Made by a program: the position numbers and the translations under genes
DNA from: JAYQKL01 sp049889415
Lineage (GTDB): Bacteria > Pseudomonadota > Alphaproteobacteria > RS24
Reading direction: 5' to 3'
DNA: 64,000 bases
Assembly: GCA_049889415.1 (NCBI GenBank)
Contig: JBMHDL010000009.1
Coordinates: forward strand, 41,857-105,856
The notes under the pieces: generated by a model
Database searches by the model: none
Told to the model about the DNA's origin: nothing
What the model saw: the letters and a program-made list of their open reading frames with translations, nothing else
Shown: positions 34,445 to 43,670 of the stretch, piece by piece
How positions within the stretch are numbered: position 1 is the stretch's first letter
Layout: every line of letters starts with the position of its first letter

Positions 34445-35596
34445 ATGCCTGTCAACGCCGTCGAATTTGCAGCTGAACTGATCAAGTGCCCGTCCGTGAC
34501 CCCACGCGACGCGGGCGCGCTTGATGTGCTGGAAAAAGCCCTGACGGAACTCGGCTTCAGCTGTACCCGGCTGCCGTTTGAAGAGGAAGGGACGGCACGG
34601 GTTGACAATCTTTTCGCCCAATATGGTTCAGGTGCGCCGCATTTCTGTTTCGCCGGCCACACAGATGTTGTGCCGGTCGGTGATGCAGACGCCTGGAGCA
34701 AGGACCCCTTTGCCGGTCAGATAGAAGACGGCGTGTTATGGGGGCGCGGTGCCGCTGACATGAAGGGCGCCATTGCCGCTTTTGTCGCCGCGGTTGCGGG
34801 TTTTATAGCCCGCCCTACCCCGTTGCAAGGCAGTATCAGCCTCCTCATTACCGGCGATGAGGAAGGCCCGTCCGTCAATGGAACCGTCAAAATGCTGCAA
34901 TGGTTGGCCGATCACAACATCCGTATTGATGACTGTATTGTCGGCGAACCGACCAATCCCCGGACGATGGGGGAGATGGTCAAAATCGGGCGGCGCGGCA
35001 GTGTCAACGGCATTGTCACCGTAACCGGCAAACAGGGACATGTCGCCTATCCGCACCGTGCCGACAATCCCGTGCCGCATTTGATCCGACTGATGCAGGC
35101 ACTTTCAGAGACCGAGATTGACGGCGGCTCAGAGCATTTTCAGGCCAGCAATCTTGAGGTCACAAGCTTTGATGTCGGCAACGCCACCACCAATGTCATT
35201 CCGGCAAAGGCGCAGGCGCGCTTCAACATCCGCTATAACGATTTGTGGAGCCGTGACACCATCACCGCCTGGATTGAAAAAACTTTGGACAGTGCCAGAC
35301 AAGGATGCGGCATGGATCTGGAGCTTAGTCACTCGGGTGAGTCTTTCCTGACGGAAACCGGACCGCTGACCGACATTATCAGTGATGCCATCACCTCCGT
35401 TACCGGGAAAACAGCCGACCTGTCGACCACCGGCGGGACGTCAGATGCGCGCTTCATCAGCCAATTTACCCGGGTCGTTGAGTTCGGCCTGGTCGGGGAA
35501 ACGATGCACCAGGTCGATGAGCGTGTGCGCACAGCCGATATTGAAGCCTTGACGGAAATTTACGGCAGAATCCTCACCGCCTATTTTCAGGCATAA
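34445..35596 (+). CDS. dapE: Succinyl-diaminopimelate desuccinylase
   Basis: 383 residues, M20 metallohydrolase. First zinc His in 'FAGHTDVVPVGD' near residue 70, bridging Asp in 'GRGAADMKG', catalytic Glu pair in 'GDEEGPSVNGT'. It releases succinate to give LL-diaminopimelate for lysine and peptidoglycan. Its last bases overlap the convergent truA stop by 10. Confidence 0.95.
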   Translation: MPVNAVEFAAELIKCPSVTPRDAGALDVLEKALTELGFSCTRLPFEEEGTARVDNLFAQYGSGAPHFCFAGHTDVVPVGDADAWSKDPFAGQIEDGVLWGRGAADMKGAIAAFVAAVAGFIARPTPLQGSISLLITGDEEGPSVNGTVKMLQWLADHNIRIDDCIVGEPTNPRTMGEMVKIGRRGSVNGIVTVTGKQGHVAYPHRADNPVPHLIRLMQALSETEIDGGSEHFQASNLEVTSFDVGNATTNVIPAKAQARFNIRYNDLWSRDTITAWIEKTLDSARQGCGMDLELSHSGESFLTETGPLTDIISDAITSVTGKTADLSTTGGTSDARFISQFTRVVEFGLVGETMHQVDERVRTADIEALTEIYGRILTAYFQA

Positions 35597-36330
35597 TCAA
35601 CCTGCATGAAATACAGCCCCTCGGGGCCTGCAACCGGCGCGCACGCAGCACGCTCACAGGCTGCGAGTGCTTCCGCAACATCCGAGGCCTGCCACTTACC
35701 CTCACCGACCAGTTTCAAGGCCCCCGCAAATGAACGGATCTGGTGATGCAGAAAACTGCGCGCCGACACTGTGAGATCTATATGGGCACCCTGCCTTTGA
35801 ACCCGGATGGCCTCAATCGACTTGACCGGTGATTTTGACTGGCACTGCACCGACCGGAAAGTGGTGAAATCATGCCGGCCCAAAAACACCTGCGCCGCTT
35901 CATGCATGGCCTCGACATCCAGGGAGACCGGAACCCAGCAGGCCCTGTCACGCTCCAGCGTCAAAGGAGCCCGTCGGTCAAGAAAGCGATAGAGATAATG
36001 CCGGCGGATTGCGGAGAAGCGGGCATCAAAATCATCCGTCACCGCCTCAACCCCCAAAACAGCGACCGGCAAGGGTTTCAGGTGTTGATTGACGGCTTTC
36101 TTGACCGTTTCAGCGTCCGTGTCCTTTGCCAGATCAACATGCCCCACCTGGCCACGGGCATGGACGCCCGTATCTGTGCGACCGGCTCCGAAAACCGTAA
36201 CCTGCTCCCCGCAAAATTTCTGAAAGGCACCTGACAGGGCATCCTGTACACCACATCCCTCACTTTGGCTCTGCCAACCGCAAAACGGCGTTCCGTCATA
36301 TTCAATCAGCAGTTTGTAGCGTTGGGTCAT
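35587..36330 (-). CDS. truA: tRNA pseudouridine38-40 synthase TruA
   Basis: 247 residues. The catalytic Asp is in 'GAGRTDTGVHARGQ' near residue 52; 'LHHQIRSFAGAL' is the conserved C-terminal segment. It modifies U38-40 in the anticodon arm. It overlaps fmt by 4 bases, giving a def-fmt-truA operon on the minus strand. Confidence 0.95.
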   Translation of the reverse strand: MTQRYKLLIEYDGTPFCGWQSQSEGCGVQDALSGAFQKFCGEQVTVFGAGRTDTGVHARGQVGHVDLAKDTDAETVKKAVNQHLKPLPVAVLGVEAVTDDFDARFSAIRRHYLYRFLDRRAPLTLERDRACWVPVSLDVEAMHEAAQVFLGRHDFTTFRSVQCQSKSPVKSIEAIRVQRQGAHIDLTVSARSFLHHQIRSFAGALKLVGEGKWQASDVAEALAACERAACAPVAGPEGLYFMQVDYA

Positions 36331-37241
36331 GCTAACACGTCGCCCGTTTTCAGGCCGGCACCGCGCTGAAAATCAGCCGCCGCCGTCACCGGCTTACCGG
36401 CTCTTTGGACAACCTCAATGCGCACAAGGCCCTCTCCGCAGGCAATGGTCGGGCTGTCATCCAGAACCGTGCCCGGTGACAGGTCCGCCTGCCCGGTCAC
36501 ATGGCTGACCCGGAGGATCTTTAAACGCATATCATTAATTTGCGTCCAAGCGCCGGGAAACGGAGACAGGCCGTGTATGTGACGGACAACCTCATCTGCA
36601 GGGCACGACCAGTCAATGCGCGCCTCCGACTTGTCGATTTTTTCGGCATAGGTCACGCCAAATGCCGGCTGCGGCACCGGAGTCAGGGAGCGGGCTTTGC
36701 CGACGGCATCAACAATACCGCGCGCACCCAAAAACATGAGTTTGTCATGCAGGGTCAGTGCCGTGTCATCAATGTCAATATCCATGGTTTTCGTCAACAG
36801 CACCGGCCCGGTATCCAGTCCGGCTTCCATCTGCATGATACTGATGCCGGTCTGGACATCTCCTGCCATAATGGCGCGTTGTATCGGCGCCGCCCCTCGC
36901 CAGCGCGGTAGTAGGGACGCATGAATATTCCAACACCCAAGTGTCGGGATGTCCAGAACGGCCTGTGGCAAAATCATGCCATAAGCCACCACTACCGCCA
37001 GATCCGCCTGATGGGCCGCAAACTCCGCCTGAACGTCCTCTGATTTTAGGCTGGTCGGGAAGTAAACAGGCAGCCCCATGGTTTCGCCACATGCCCCGAC
37101 AGCCGAGGGCTGAAGCGACATGCCGCGGCCTTTTTTGGCCGGCGGGCGTGTGTACACAGCACAGATTTCGTGCCCAGCCTTGTGCAGGGCTTTCAACGCC
37201 GCAACAGAAAATTCAGGGGTTCCCATGAAAATAATACGCAT
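36327..37241 (-). CDS. fmt: Methionyl-tRNA formyltransferase
   Basis: 304 residues. The formyl-transfer core is 'NIHASLLPRWRGAAPIQRAI' near 107-126, preceded by 'VAYGMILPQAVL'; a C-terminal tRNA-binding domain follows. It formylates initiator Met-tRNA with 10-formyl-THF. def lies 22 bases upstream, so making and removing the formyl group are co-expressed. Confidence 0.96.
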   Translation of the reverse strand: MRIIFMGTPEFSVAALKALHKAGHEICAVYTRPPAKKGRGMSLQPSAVGACGETMGLPVYFPTSLKSEDVQAEFAAHQADLAVVVAYGMILPQAVLDIPTLGCWNIHASLLPRWRGAAPIQRAIMAGDVQTGISIMQMEAGLDTGPVLLTKTMDIDIDDTALTLHDKLMFLGARGIVDAVGKARSLTPVPQPAFGVTYAEKIDKSEARIDWSCPADEVVRHIHGLSPFPGAWTQINDMRLKILRVSHVTGQADLSPGTVLDDSPTIACGEGLVRIEVVQRAGKPVTAAADFQRGAGLKTGDVLA

Positions 37242-37263
37242 GCCTTAGCTGCCCCGGCTCCGC

Positions 37264-37833
37264 TCACGCAGAACGGACCTTTTCCTTGTTCAATTTGCGC
37301 AATTTGCTCATGATACGGTCACGCTTGAGGCGGGACAGATGATCGAGAAACACAACCCCGTTCAAATGATCCATTTCATGCTGGATGCAGGTCGCCAACA
37401 TTCCCTCGCAGTCAATCTCCTGCGTTTCACCGTCATAATCCATAAACCTTACCTTGCAGCGCGCCGGCCGCTCGACGTCATCATAAAAGCCAGGGACAGA
37501 CAGACACCCTTCCTGATAATTTGACATCTCCTCCGATGTCCAGGTGATTTCAGGGTTGACGAAATAGCGCGGCTTTTCATCTTTCAACCCTGACAAGTCA
37601 TAACGGTCTTCCTGATCACTGTCATCGGGCGCCTCTGAGGGCGACAGATCCATGACAATGACACGCTGTGCCTCCCCGATTTGAATCGCCGCCAGACCAA
37701 TGCCATTGGCGGCATACATGGTCTCCAGCATGTCATCCATCAAGGCGCGGGTCGTATCCGTGACCTCGTCTACAGGCTTGGATATTGTTTTGAGCCGCGG
37801 GTCAGGTACTGATATAATCTCTCTAATGGTCAT
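37264..37833 (-). CDS. def: Peptide deformylase
   Basis: 189 residues from the ATG at 37831-37833. The three metal motifs are present: 'GIGLAAIQIG', 'EGCLSVPG' (Cys ligand) and 'CIQHEMDHLNG' (two His and the catalytic Glu). An acidic insert ('SPSEAPDDSDQEDRYD') follows the first. The open frame continues 23 codons upstream, but family alignments begin near 'TIREIISVPDPRL'. rmuC is divergent. Confidence 0.94.
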   Translation of the reverse strand: MTIREIISVPDPRLKTISKPVDEVTDTTRALMDDMLETMYAANGIGLAAIQIGEAQRVIVMDLSPSEAPDDSDQEDRYDLSGLKDEKPRYFVNPEITWTSEEMSNYQEGCLSVPGFYDDVERPARCKVRFMDYDGETQEIDCEGMLATCIQHEMDHLNGVVFLDHLSRLKRDRIMSKLRKLNKEKVRSA

Positions 37834-37925
37834 AGTGTTGAGATAAGCCTTGTTGGTCAGGGCGTCAAGGCACGAGTAACAGCCGCTTGCGGCACCCGGC
37901 ACAGTCAGATACTACAAGGAACCTC

Positions 37926-39035
37926 ATGGAATCCAGCACCCTTGCTATCATTGTTCTTTCAACCACCCTTGCCGGTCTGGTGTTTGCCTTGTTGAAGGCC
38001 TTGTCGCACAATCGGAAAGACCCGGCAGACGCCGCCCATGCCGCCCATCTGCAGGCGCTTTTGGCTGAAATTGACCGCAAACAGACTGAATTAACCGGGA
38101 GTTTAAACAGCTTTGCCCAGGCGCAGGAAACCGCCCGCGGCGAATTGAATCGCAATCTGGCAGAACGGCTGGACACGGTCTCCCGCAATGTTGGTGACAA
38201 TCTGCGCGTCACCGGTGAAAAAACCACAAAAACCCTCAGCGATCTGGGCGAAAGGCTGGCGACCATTGATGCCGCGCAACAGCAGATCAGCGCCCTTTCC
38301 GGTCAGGTCGTCGATTTGCAGAATATTTTGAACAACAAACAGGCGCGTGGCGCCTTCGGAGAAACCCAGCTGGCCGATATTGTCCGCGACGGTCTGCCGG
38401 AAAACGCCTTTGAACTGCAACACACGCTGTCCAACAACAAACGTGCCGACTGTTTGATCAGGCTACCCAATCCGCCGGGGCCGGTGGTGGTAGACAGCAA
38501 ATTCCCGTTGGAGGCGTTCAAACGCTACAGCAGCGCCGAAGACCCGGCAGAGAAAAAGGACGCGCTGAACCAACTCGGCCGCGATACGTTGAAACATGCC
38601 CAGGATATTTCAGAAAAATACATCCTCTCCGGGGAAACGGCCGATGCGGCCTTGATGTTCCTGCCGTCTGAAAGCGTGTTTTCGGAGCTGCATCTGGCCT
38701 TACCGGGGATTGTTGACAAATGCCGGGCCCTGCGGGTCTATCCCGTCTCGCCCAACACCATGTCCCTGACCCTCAACACCGTACGCGCCATTATGCGCGA
38801 TGTGAAAATGCGCGAGCAGGCGGGGCTGATTCAGAAGGAAGTCGGGATTTTGATGGAAGACATTGCCCGTCTGGGAGACCGTGTCAGCAAGCTACGTAGC
38901 CATTTCTCACAGGCCAATAAGGATGTTGAGCTGATTGAGACATCAACCAAGAAAATCGACCAGCGCGGGCAGAAGATCACCGGCCTTGAGCTGGAGGATG
39001 GGGGTGATGAGGTGCCATCCCTGACCGATACCTGA
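37926..39035 (+). CDS. rmuC: DNA recombination protein RmuC
   Basis: 369 residues. An N-terminal membrane segment is followed by a coiled coil (about residues 35-135) and the RmuC nuclease-like core ('RGAFGETQLADIV', 'VVVDSKFPLEAFKRY', 'YPVSPNTM'). It limits inversion at short inverted repeats; the mechanism is poorly known. I start at the ATG 6 bases after AAGGA. Confidence 0.93.
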   Translation: MESSTLAIIVLSTTLAGLVFALLKALSHNRKDPADAAHAAHLQALLAEIDRKQTELTGSLNSFAQAQETARGELNRNLAERLDTVSRNVGDNLRVTGEKTTKTLSDLGERLATIDAAQQQISALSGQVVDLQNILNNKQARGAFGETQLADIVRDGLPENAFELQHTLSNNKRADCLIRLPNPPGPVVVDSKFPLEAFKRYSSAEDPAEKKDALNQLGRDTLKHAQDISEKYILSGETADAALMFLPSESVFSELHLALPGIVDKCRALRVYPVSPNTMSLTLNTVRAIMRDVKMREQAGLIQKEVGILMEDIARLGDRVSKLRSHFSQANKDVELIETSTKKIDQRGQKITGLELEDGGDEVPSLTDT

Positions 39036-39068
39036 AACCTCAAACGCAAGCAAAACTGAAACGGAAAC

Positions 39069-39662
39069 TTAAATTTCTCGCCGCGATTTGACCGCCGCCG
39101 CCAAGGTCCCGTCATCAAGGTAATCCAGTTCTCCACCGACCGGAACGCCATGTGCCAGACGGGTTACCCGGACATCAGCCTCAGCCAGCAAATCCATGAT
39201 GTAATGAGCCGTTGACTGCCCTTCAACCGTGGCATTCATGGCCAAAATCACCTCTTGGACGATGCCTTTGGCGCATTTGTCCTTCAACGCCTGCAAATTC
39301 AGGTCTTCCGGGCCAACCCCGTCCAAAGCCGATAAAATGCCGCCAAGCACATGGTACCGCCCCTTGGTCGCCTGCGCCCGCTCCAGTGCCCACAAATCCG
39401 CGACATCCTCAACCACACACAAAACCGAAACATCACGGCGCGGATCGGCACATATTGAACACGGTGACTGGGTATCCACTGAACCACATTCATCGCAGGT
39501 CACAATCGTGTCCCGGGCAACTGCCAAAGCCTCCGTCAGGGGCACCATCAGGGCTTCTCGTTTGCGAATCAGATGCAGCACCGCACGCCGCGCAGAGCGC
39601 GGGCCAAGTCCCGGTAGCCTCCCGAGCAATTTGATCAAGTGCTCAATTTCAGGGCCGTACAT
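39069..39662 (-). CDS. recR: Recombination protein RecR
   Basis: 197 residues. Helix-hairpin-helix ('LLGRLPGLGPRSARRA'), a Cys4 zinc finger ('CDECGSVDTQSPCSIC') and a Toprim domain ('VLCVVEDVADLWALE') appear in order. It loads RecA at gaps with RecF/RecO. It starts 3 bases after the dnaX stop; the ybaB gene that usually separates the two is missing here. Confidence 0.96.
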   Translation of the reverse strand: MYGPEIEHLIKLLGRLPGLGPRSARRAVLHLIRKREALMVPLTEALAVARDTIVTCDECGSVDTQSPCSICADPRRDVSVLCVVEDVADLWALERAQATKGRYHVLGGILSALDGVGPEDLNLQALKDKCAKGIVQEVILAMNATVEGQSTAHYIMDLLAEADVRVTRLAHGVPVGGELDYLDDGTLAAAVKSRREI

Positions 39663-39665
39663 GGA

Positions 39666-41531
39666 TTACATCTCTGTGTCCGGGGGGTCGTCAAACATGG
39701 TGTCTTCGACCTCAAAGCCGCTGTCCATATCGGTGACACTGACAATTTCAGCTCCCGGAAAAAGCTGCTTGGTATGTTGGACCATGGCGTCTTGTTCCGC
39801 CAACGACAACCTCTCCTCGGCTTTGGTCAACGCAACATCCTTCAAAGTAGAGGCGCCAAGCTCCTGCGATAGGCTGACCATCCATTGCTGGTTTGTCCAT
39901 TGCTTGAGCTTCTTGCTTAAATCCCGTGAAAAATCTTCCTGTCCGTCAGCCAAGCGCAGTTCAATCACACCACCGCGATCATTGGTTGCCGGCTCGAAGC
40001 GAACCAGATGCGCCCCAGACTCCAGTGCATGCTTAAGCCGGATATCCCGCATCTTTCCTGCAAAGGCAACCATCTGCTCAAACGAGCCGAGTTTGACTGT
40101 ATCGGGTGCAGCGTCCTGGACAGGCTGCGCCATGGCCATGCTTGGCCCCGCACCGGCTGTGCCAGCTTGACCGGACGGAGTGCCAGCTTGCGGCACGGAT
40201 GCGGTTTGGGATGCGGTACCATTCCCGCCGTTTTGCGGTGCAGTGTTGGATACGGTCGAGCCACCGGAATCCGAGGCTTCCCATTGCTTTAACAACTCTT
40301 CAGGCGCCGGCAAGTCCGCCAAATGGGCCAGACGGATCAAAACCATTTCAGCCGCCGCTCTGGGGTTTGGCGCCTGCAGGGCTTCACCATGGCCTTTGAG
40401 CAGGACTTGCCACGCCCGTGACAATATGCGGACCGAGAGGGCATCGGCCGTATCACGGCCGCGTTGGCGTTGGACTTCGGGAACCGTAATGTCCTCCATC
40501 GCAGCCGGCACATATTTAAGACGGGTCAACCAATGGGTTAATTCCGTCAAATCCGACAGCACGGTGACCGGGTCGGCGCCCATGCGGTATTGTGCCGTAA
40601 ACTCATCCAGCGCTTCAGAAATATTGCCCTGCATAAGCTGTTCAAAAAGGTCAAAAATACGACCCCTGTCAGCCAGGCCCAACATGGACCGCAACTCATC
40701 AACATCCATCGACCCGGCAGCCTGACCACCATGGGCAAAGGCGCGGTCAAGCAGCGATAAGGCGTCGCGCGCCGAGCCTTCCGCAACCCGCGCAATCAGG
40801 GCCAGGCCCTCATCACTGAGTTCCATCTCCTCGGCGGCACACACCCGCTTGAGAAGTTGTACAGTTTCATCCTGATTGAGACGACGCAGGTCAAACCGCT
40901 GGCACCGCGACAATACCGTAATCGGCACTTTACGGATTTCGGTTGTAGCAAAAACGAATTTGACATGCTCCGGTGGTTCTTCCAGCGTCTTCAGCAGCCC
41001 GTTAAAAGCCGCCTTGGAAAGCATATGCACTTCATCAATAATATAAACCTTATACCGTGCTGAAGCCGGGCGGTAGCGTACGCTTTCAATAATTTCACGG
41101 ATGTCATCAATGCCGGTCTGCGAGGCGGCGTCCATTTCAATGATGTCAACATGGCTGCCATCCATAATCGACTCGCAATGAATCCCAGGTTCACCAAGCG
41201 CAACACTCGGCTGGTCCGACCCATCGGATTTGTAATTCAGCGCCCGCGCCAGAATACGGGCCGTCGTGGTCTTGCCGACCCCGCGCACCCCGGTCAGCAT
41301 GAAAGCATGGGCAATCCGGCCGGTTTCAAAGGCATTTGATAAGGTCCGCACCATGGCGTCCTGACCAATCAAATCATCAAAATTGGTCGGCCGGTATTTA
41401 CGGGCCAGAACCTTATAGGTTTGATCCGGAGCAACATTATTCTCTTCATCAGCCTCAGCAAGCATGTCAAATCCCGGCGCTGTATCCGGGTCAATGACGG
41501 GGGCCTGCTCTGTTTCCTGACTGTCTGACAT
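39666..41531 (-). CDS. dnaX: DNA polymerase III subunit tau/gamma
   Basis: 621 residues. AAA+ clamp loader: Walker A 'GVRGVGKTTTARILARALN', Walker B 'YIIDEVHMLS', sensor 'ATTEIRKVP'. A C-terminal tau extension (from about 375) has a Gly/Ala/Gln-rich linker. The region between Walker A and 'EMDAASQTG' has only one Cys, so the zinc module with four cysteines seen in E. coli is absent. The acidic N-terminal 40 residues are an extension. Confidence 0.95.
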   Translation of the reverse strand: MSDSQETEQAPVIDPDTAPGFDMLAEADEENNVAPDQTYKVLARKYRPTNFDDLIGQDAMVRTLSNAFETGRIAHAFMLTGVRGVGKTTTARILARALNYKSDGSDQPSVALGEPGIHCESIMDGSHVDIIEMDAASQTGIDDIREIIESVRYRPASARYKVYIIDEVHMLSKAAFNGLLKTLEEPPEHVKFVFATTEIRKVPITVLSRCQRFDLRRLNQDETVQLLKRVCAAEEMELSDEGLALIARVAEGSARDALSLLDRAFAHGGQAAGSMDVDELRSMLGLADRGRIFDLFEQLMQGNISEALDEFTAQYRMGADPVTVLSDLTELTHWLTRLKYVPAAMEDITVPEVQRQRGRDTADALSVRILSRAWQVLLKGHGEALQAPNPRAAAEMVLIRLAHLADLPAPEELLKQWEASDSGGSTVSNTAPQNGGNGTASQTASVPQAGTPSGQAGTAGAGPSMAMAQPVQDAAPDTVKLGSFEQMVAFAGKMRDIRLKHALESGAHLVRFEPATNDRGGVIELRLADGQEDFSRDLSKKLKQWTNQQWMVSLSQELGASTLKDVALTKAEERLSLAEQDAMVQHTKQLFPGAEIVSVTDMDSGFEVEDTMFDDPPDTEM

Positions 41532-41580
41532 GCCTGAAGCCTAGCGTGATTCTTGATGATGTCCGGATGGCGACAGGGTC

Positions 41581-41600
41581 AAAAAAAGCCGTGCACCGGC
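41581..41600 (-). terminator. Terminator of the SRP RNA gene
   Basis: On the minus strand GCCG-GTGCA-CGGC runs into seven T residues, about 20 bases after the 3' end of the SRP RNA. An extra small stem (CACCG/CGGTG) precedes it. Confidence 0.6.
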
Positions 41601-41619
41601 CCAGCCACCGTAAGTCGGT

Positions 41620-41719
41620 GAGAGGCTGGACAGGCAACCCGCGCCGGTCTCGTTAGGGCTGCTTCCTTCCGGACCTGACCCGATTGGCGAGGGACACGTC
41701 TGCCGCCAACCTCTCGGGG
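41620..41719 (-). ncRNA. ffs: 4.5S-type signal recognition particle RNA
   Basis: The minus strand contains GGTCAGGTCCGGAAGGAAGC, the conserved domain IV with the GGAA tetraloop and asymmetric loop that binds Ffh. The ends GAGAGGTTGG and CCAGCCTCTC pair over 10 bases (one wobble), giving a hairpin RNA of about 100 bases. It stands upstream of dnaX on the same strand. End positions are approximate. Confidence 0.93.
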
Positions 41720-41721
41720 TC

Positions 41722-41727
41722 AATATA
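41722..41727 (-). promoter_or_regulatory. -10 box of the SRP RNA gene
   Basis: TATATT on the minus strand lies 7 bases before the RNA 5' end. The -35 at 17 bases (GATGAA) is poor. Confidence 0.45.
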
Positions 41728-41775
41728 GCAACTTTTCTTGCACCTTCATCTTATTTTCTCACAAATGCTGACAAA

Positions 41776-41784
41776 TGTGGATAA
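41776..41784 (-). promoter_or_regulatory. Perfect DnaA box between ffs and nudC
   Basis: TGTGGATAA on the plus strand is an exact DnaA box (TTATCCACA on the minus), about 50 bases upstream of the ffs -10 and 64 before nudC. Confidence 0.4.
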
Positions 41785-41847
41785 GATCTCCGCAACGTCA
41801 TATATTCAAATCTCGTCCTACCCGGATCTGCGTTTGAGGAGTGCCGC

Positions 41848-42819
41848 ATGAGTCTGAAACCCCGCCTGACAACCTTTGCCAACAACCCGCTGGACCGTGC
41901 CGGTCATGAGCGGGCGGATCCTGGCTGGGTCGGGGAGAAACTGAACAGCCCCGATTCCCTCATCATGCTGCTATGGAACGGCATGCCCCTGGTGTTACCG
42001 GAAGCACAAGCGGGTGCCGGCCGCGATGTGGCCTGGTTGCCTCATCCCGCAATTAAGGCTTTTTCAAATCTGGCGGATACGGAACCGGTCTTTTTGGGCA
42101 TCAATACACGCGGGGCGCCAAGATTCTATCTCGACATCAGCGCTATCCCCGACCCGACAACAGACGCCGCTCTGGCTCCGATGATGTCAGCCGGCGGGGC
42201 GTTTGAAAATCTGCGAGAGCTGGCCGTAGCCGCCGACATGCCGGGCGGGGAACTGGCCATTATCGCCCAGGCCAAAGGCCTGGCGGAATGGCATAATATG
42301 AACCCGTTCTGCTCCAGATGCGGCACCAAAACCGAAATTGAGGAGGCCGGGTACAAGCGCCGGTGTCCGAGCTGCGGTGCTGAGCATTTTCCGCGCACCG
42401 ATCCCGTCGTCATCATGCTGCCGATTAAGGGTGACCAGGCGCTTTTGGGCCGTCAGGCCGGCTGGCCGGAGGCGCTTTTTTCCGCCCTGGCGGGTTTCAT
42501 GGAACCAGGTGAAACCATTGAGGAGGCGGTGGCCCGCGAAACCATGGAGGAAGCCGGATTGCCGGTGACGCAGGTGCGCTATCACGCCACCCAGCCCTGG
42601 CCTTTTCCCGCCTCACTGATGATCGGCTGTCATGCTGAGGTCGACCATATGGATTTCACGGTTGATGAAAAGGAATTGGCGGAAGCGCGCTGGTTCTCCC
42701 GCGATGAGTTGAAGCGGGCCATGGTCGGTGACAGTGACTTAATGGTGCCGCCATCAATGGCCATCGCCCATCAGCTAATCAAGGCGTTTGTGGAAGCTTC
42801 AGACGGCTTCAGCCGTTAA
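41848..42819 (+). CDS. nudC: NADH pyrophosphatase / deNADding Nudix hydrolase
   Basis: 323 residues. A zinc ribbon ('CSRCG' and 'CPSCG', about residues 154-177) precedes the Nudix box 'GFMEPGETIEEAVARETMEE', followed by 'QPWPFPASLM', which marks the NADH subfamily. It cleaves NADH to NMNH and AMP and can remove NAD caps from RNA. GAGGAG is 7 bases before the ATG. Its end overlaps the convergent pheA stop. Confidence 0.94.
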   Translation: MSLKPRLTTFANNPLDRAGHERADPGWVGEKLNSPDSLIMLLWNGMPLVLPEAQAGAGRDVAWLPHPAIKAFSNLADTEPVFLGINTRGAPRFYLDISAIPDPTTDAALAPMMSAGGAFENLRELAVAADMPGGELAIIAQAKGLAEWHNMNPFCSRCGTKTEIEEAGYKRRCPSCGAEHFPRTDPVVIMLPIKGDQALLGRQAGWPEALFSALAGFMEPGETIEEAVARETMEEAGLPVTQVRYHATQPWPFPASLMIGCHAEVDHMDFTVDEKELAEARWFSRDELKRAMVGDSDLMVPPSMAIAHQLIKAFVEASDGFSR

Positions 42820-43670
42820 CCGGGTTGACCGTCCCTGAAGGCGGCGGCTTTATAGACTCCCAGAACGGTCACTTCGGAACAGAAGAAATTCAATTCCTCC
42901 ATCGCCAGTCGGACTTTTTCCGTCTCCGGGTGGCCCTCAATGTCGGCATAGAACATGGTCGCCTGAAAGCTGCCCTCAATCTGATAACTCTCTAGCTTGG
43001 TCATGTTGACGCCATTGCTGGCAAACCCGCCCAACGCCTTGTAAAGCGCCGCAGGCACATTACGGACTCGGAAAATGAAGCTGGTGATAACAGCGCCAGC
43101 ATCAGGATCCGCATCATCCGGCTCACCGGACATCACCAAAAACCGCGTCGTATTATGACCGGCATCTTCAATGCCCTGTTTCAATATCTCCAGACCATAG
43201 ATCTCAGCAGCCAAATCACTAGCTATGGCGGCATGCGCCTTATCACCCAATTGCGCTATTTCACGGGCGGAACCGGCTGTATCCGCCGCAATCACCGGCT
43301 CGGCACCAAGCGCATTAATCTCTTTACGGCATTGCCCGAGCGCCATTTCATGACTGTGAATATGAGACAGGCCCTCAGGCGAACTGCCGGGCACACCCAG
43401 CAGGCTGTGCGTCACCCGCATGAAATGTTCACCAATGACATACAGTCCGGAACCGGGCAGCAGCCGGTGAATATCAGCGACCCGGCCGGCGACCGTGTTT
43501 TCAACGGGCATCATGGCCAGTTTCGCCCGTCCGTCCTGCACCGCCCGAAACGCCCCTTCAAAAGTGGTGCATGGTAGAACCTCCATATCCGGATAGACCG
43601 TTTTGCAGGCAATGTGAGAATTGGCCCCCAATTCTCCCTGAAAAGCGATGATGTTTGATGTATCAGTCAT
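42816..43670 (-). CDS. pheA: Prephenate dehydratase
   Basis: 284 residues, stand-alone form (no chorismate mutase domain). 'AFQGELGANSH' opens the catalytic domain, 'TTRFLVMS' is the active-site TRF motif, and a C-terminal ACT domain ('NVPAALYKALGGFASNGVNMTKLESYQIEG') binds phenylalanine for feedback. It forms phenylpyruvate. Its start overlaps the kdsB stop by 8 bases. Confidence 0.95.
   Translation of the reverse strand: MTDTSNIIAFQGELGANSHIACKTVYPDMEVLPCTTFEGAFRAVQDGRAKLAMMPVENTVAGRVADIHRLLPGSGLYVIGEHFMRVTHSLLGVPGSSPEGLSHIHSHEMALGQCRKEINALGAEPVIAADTAGSAREIAQLGDKAHAAIASDLAAEIYGLEILKQGIEDAGHNTTRFLVMSGEPDDADPDAGAVITSFIFRVRNVPAALYKALGGFASNGVNMTKLESYQIEGSFQATMFYADIEGHPETEKVRLAMEELNFFCSEVTVLGVYKAAAFRDGQPG

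Noticed and set aside
41541..41723. Small minus-strand open frame
   Set aside because: It overlaps the SRP RNA and its terminator; the bases are explained by RNA structure.
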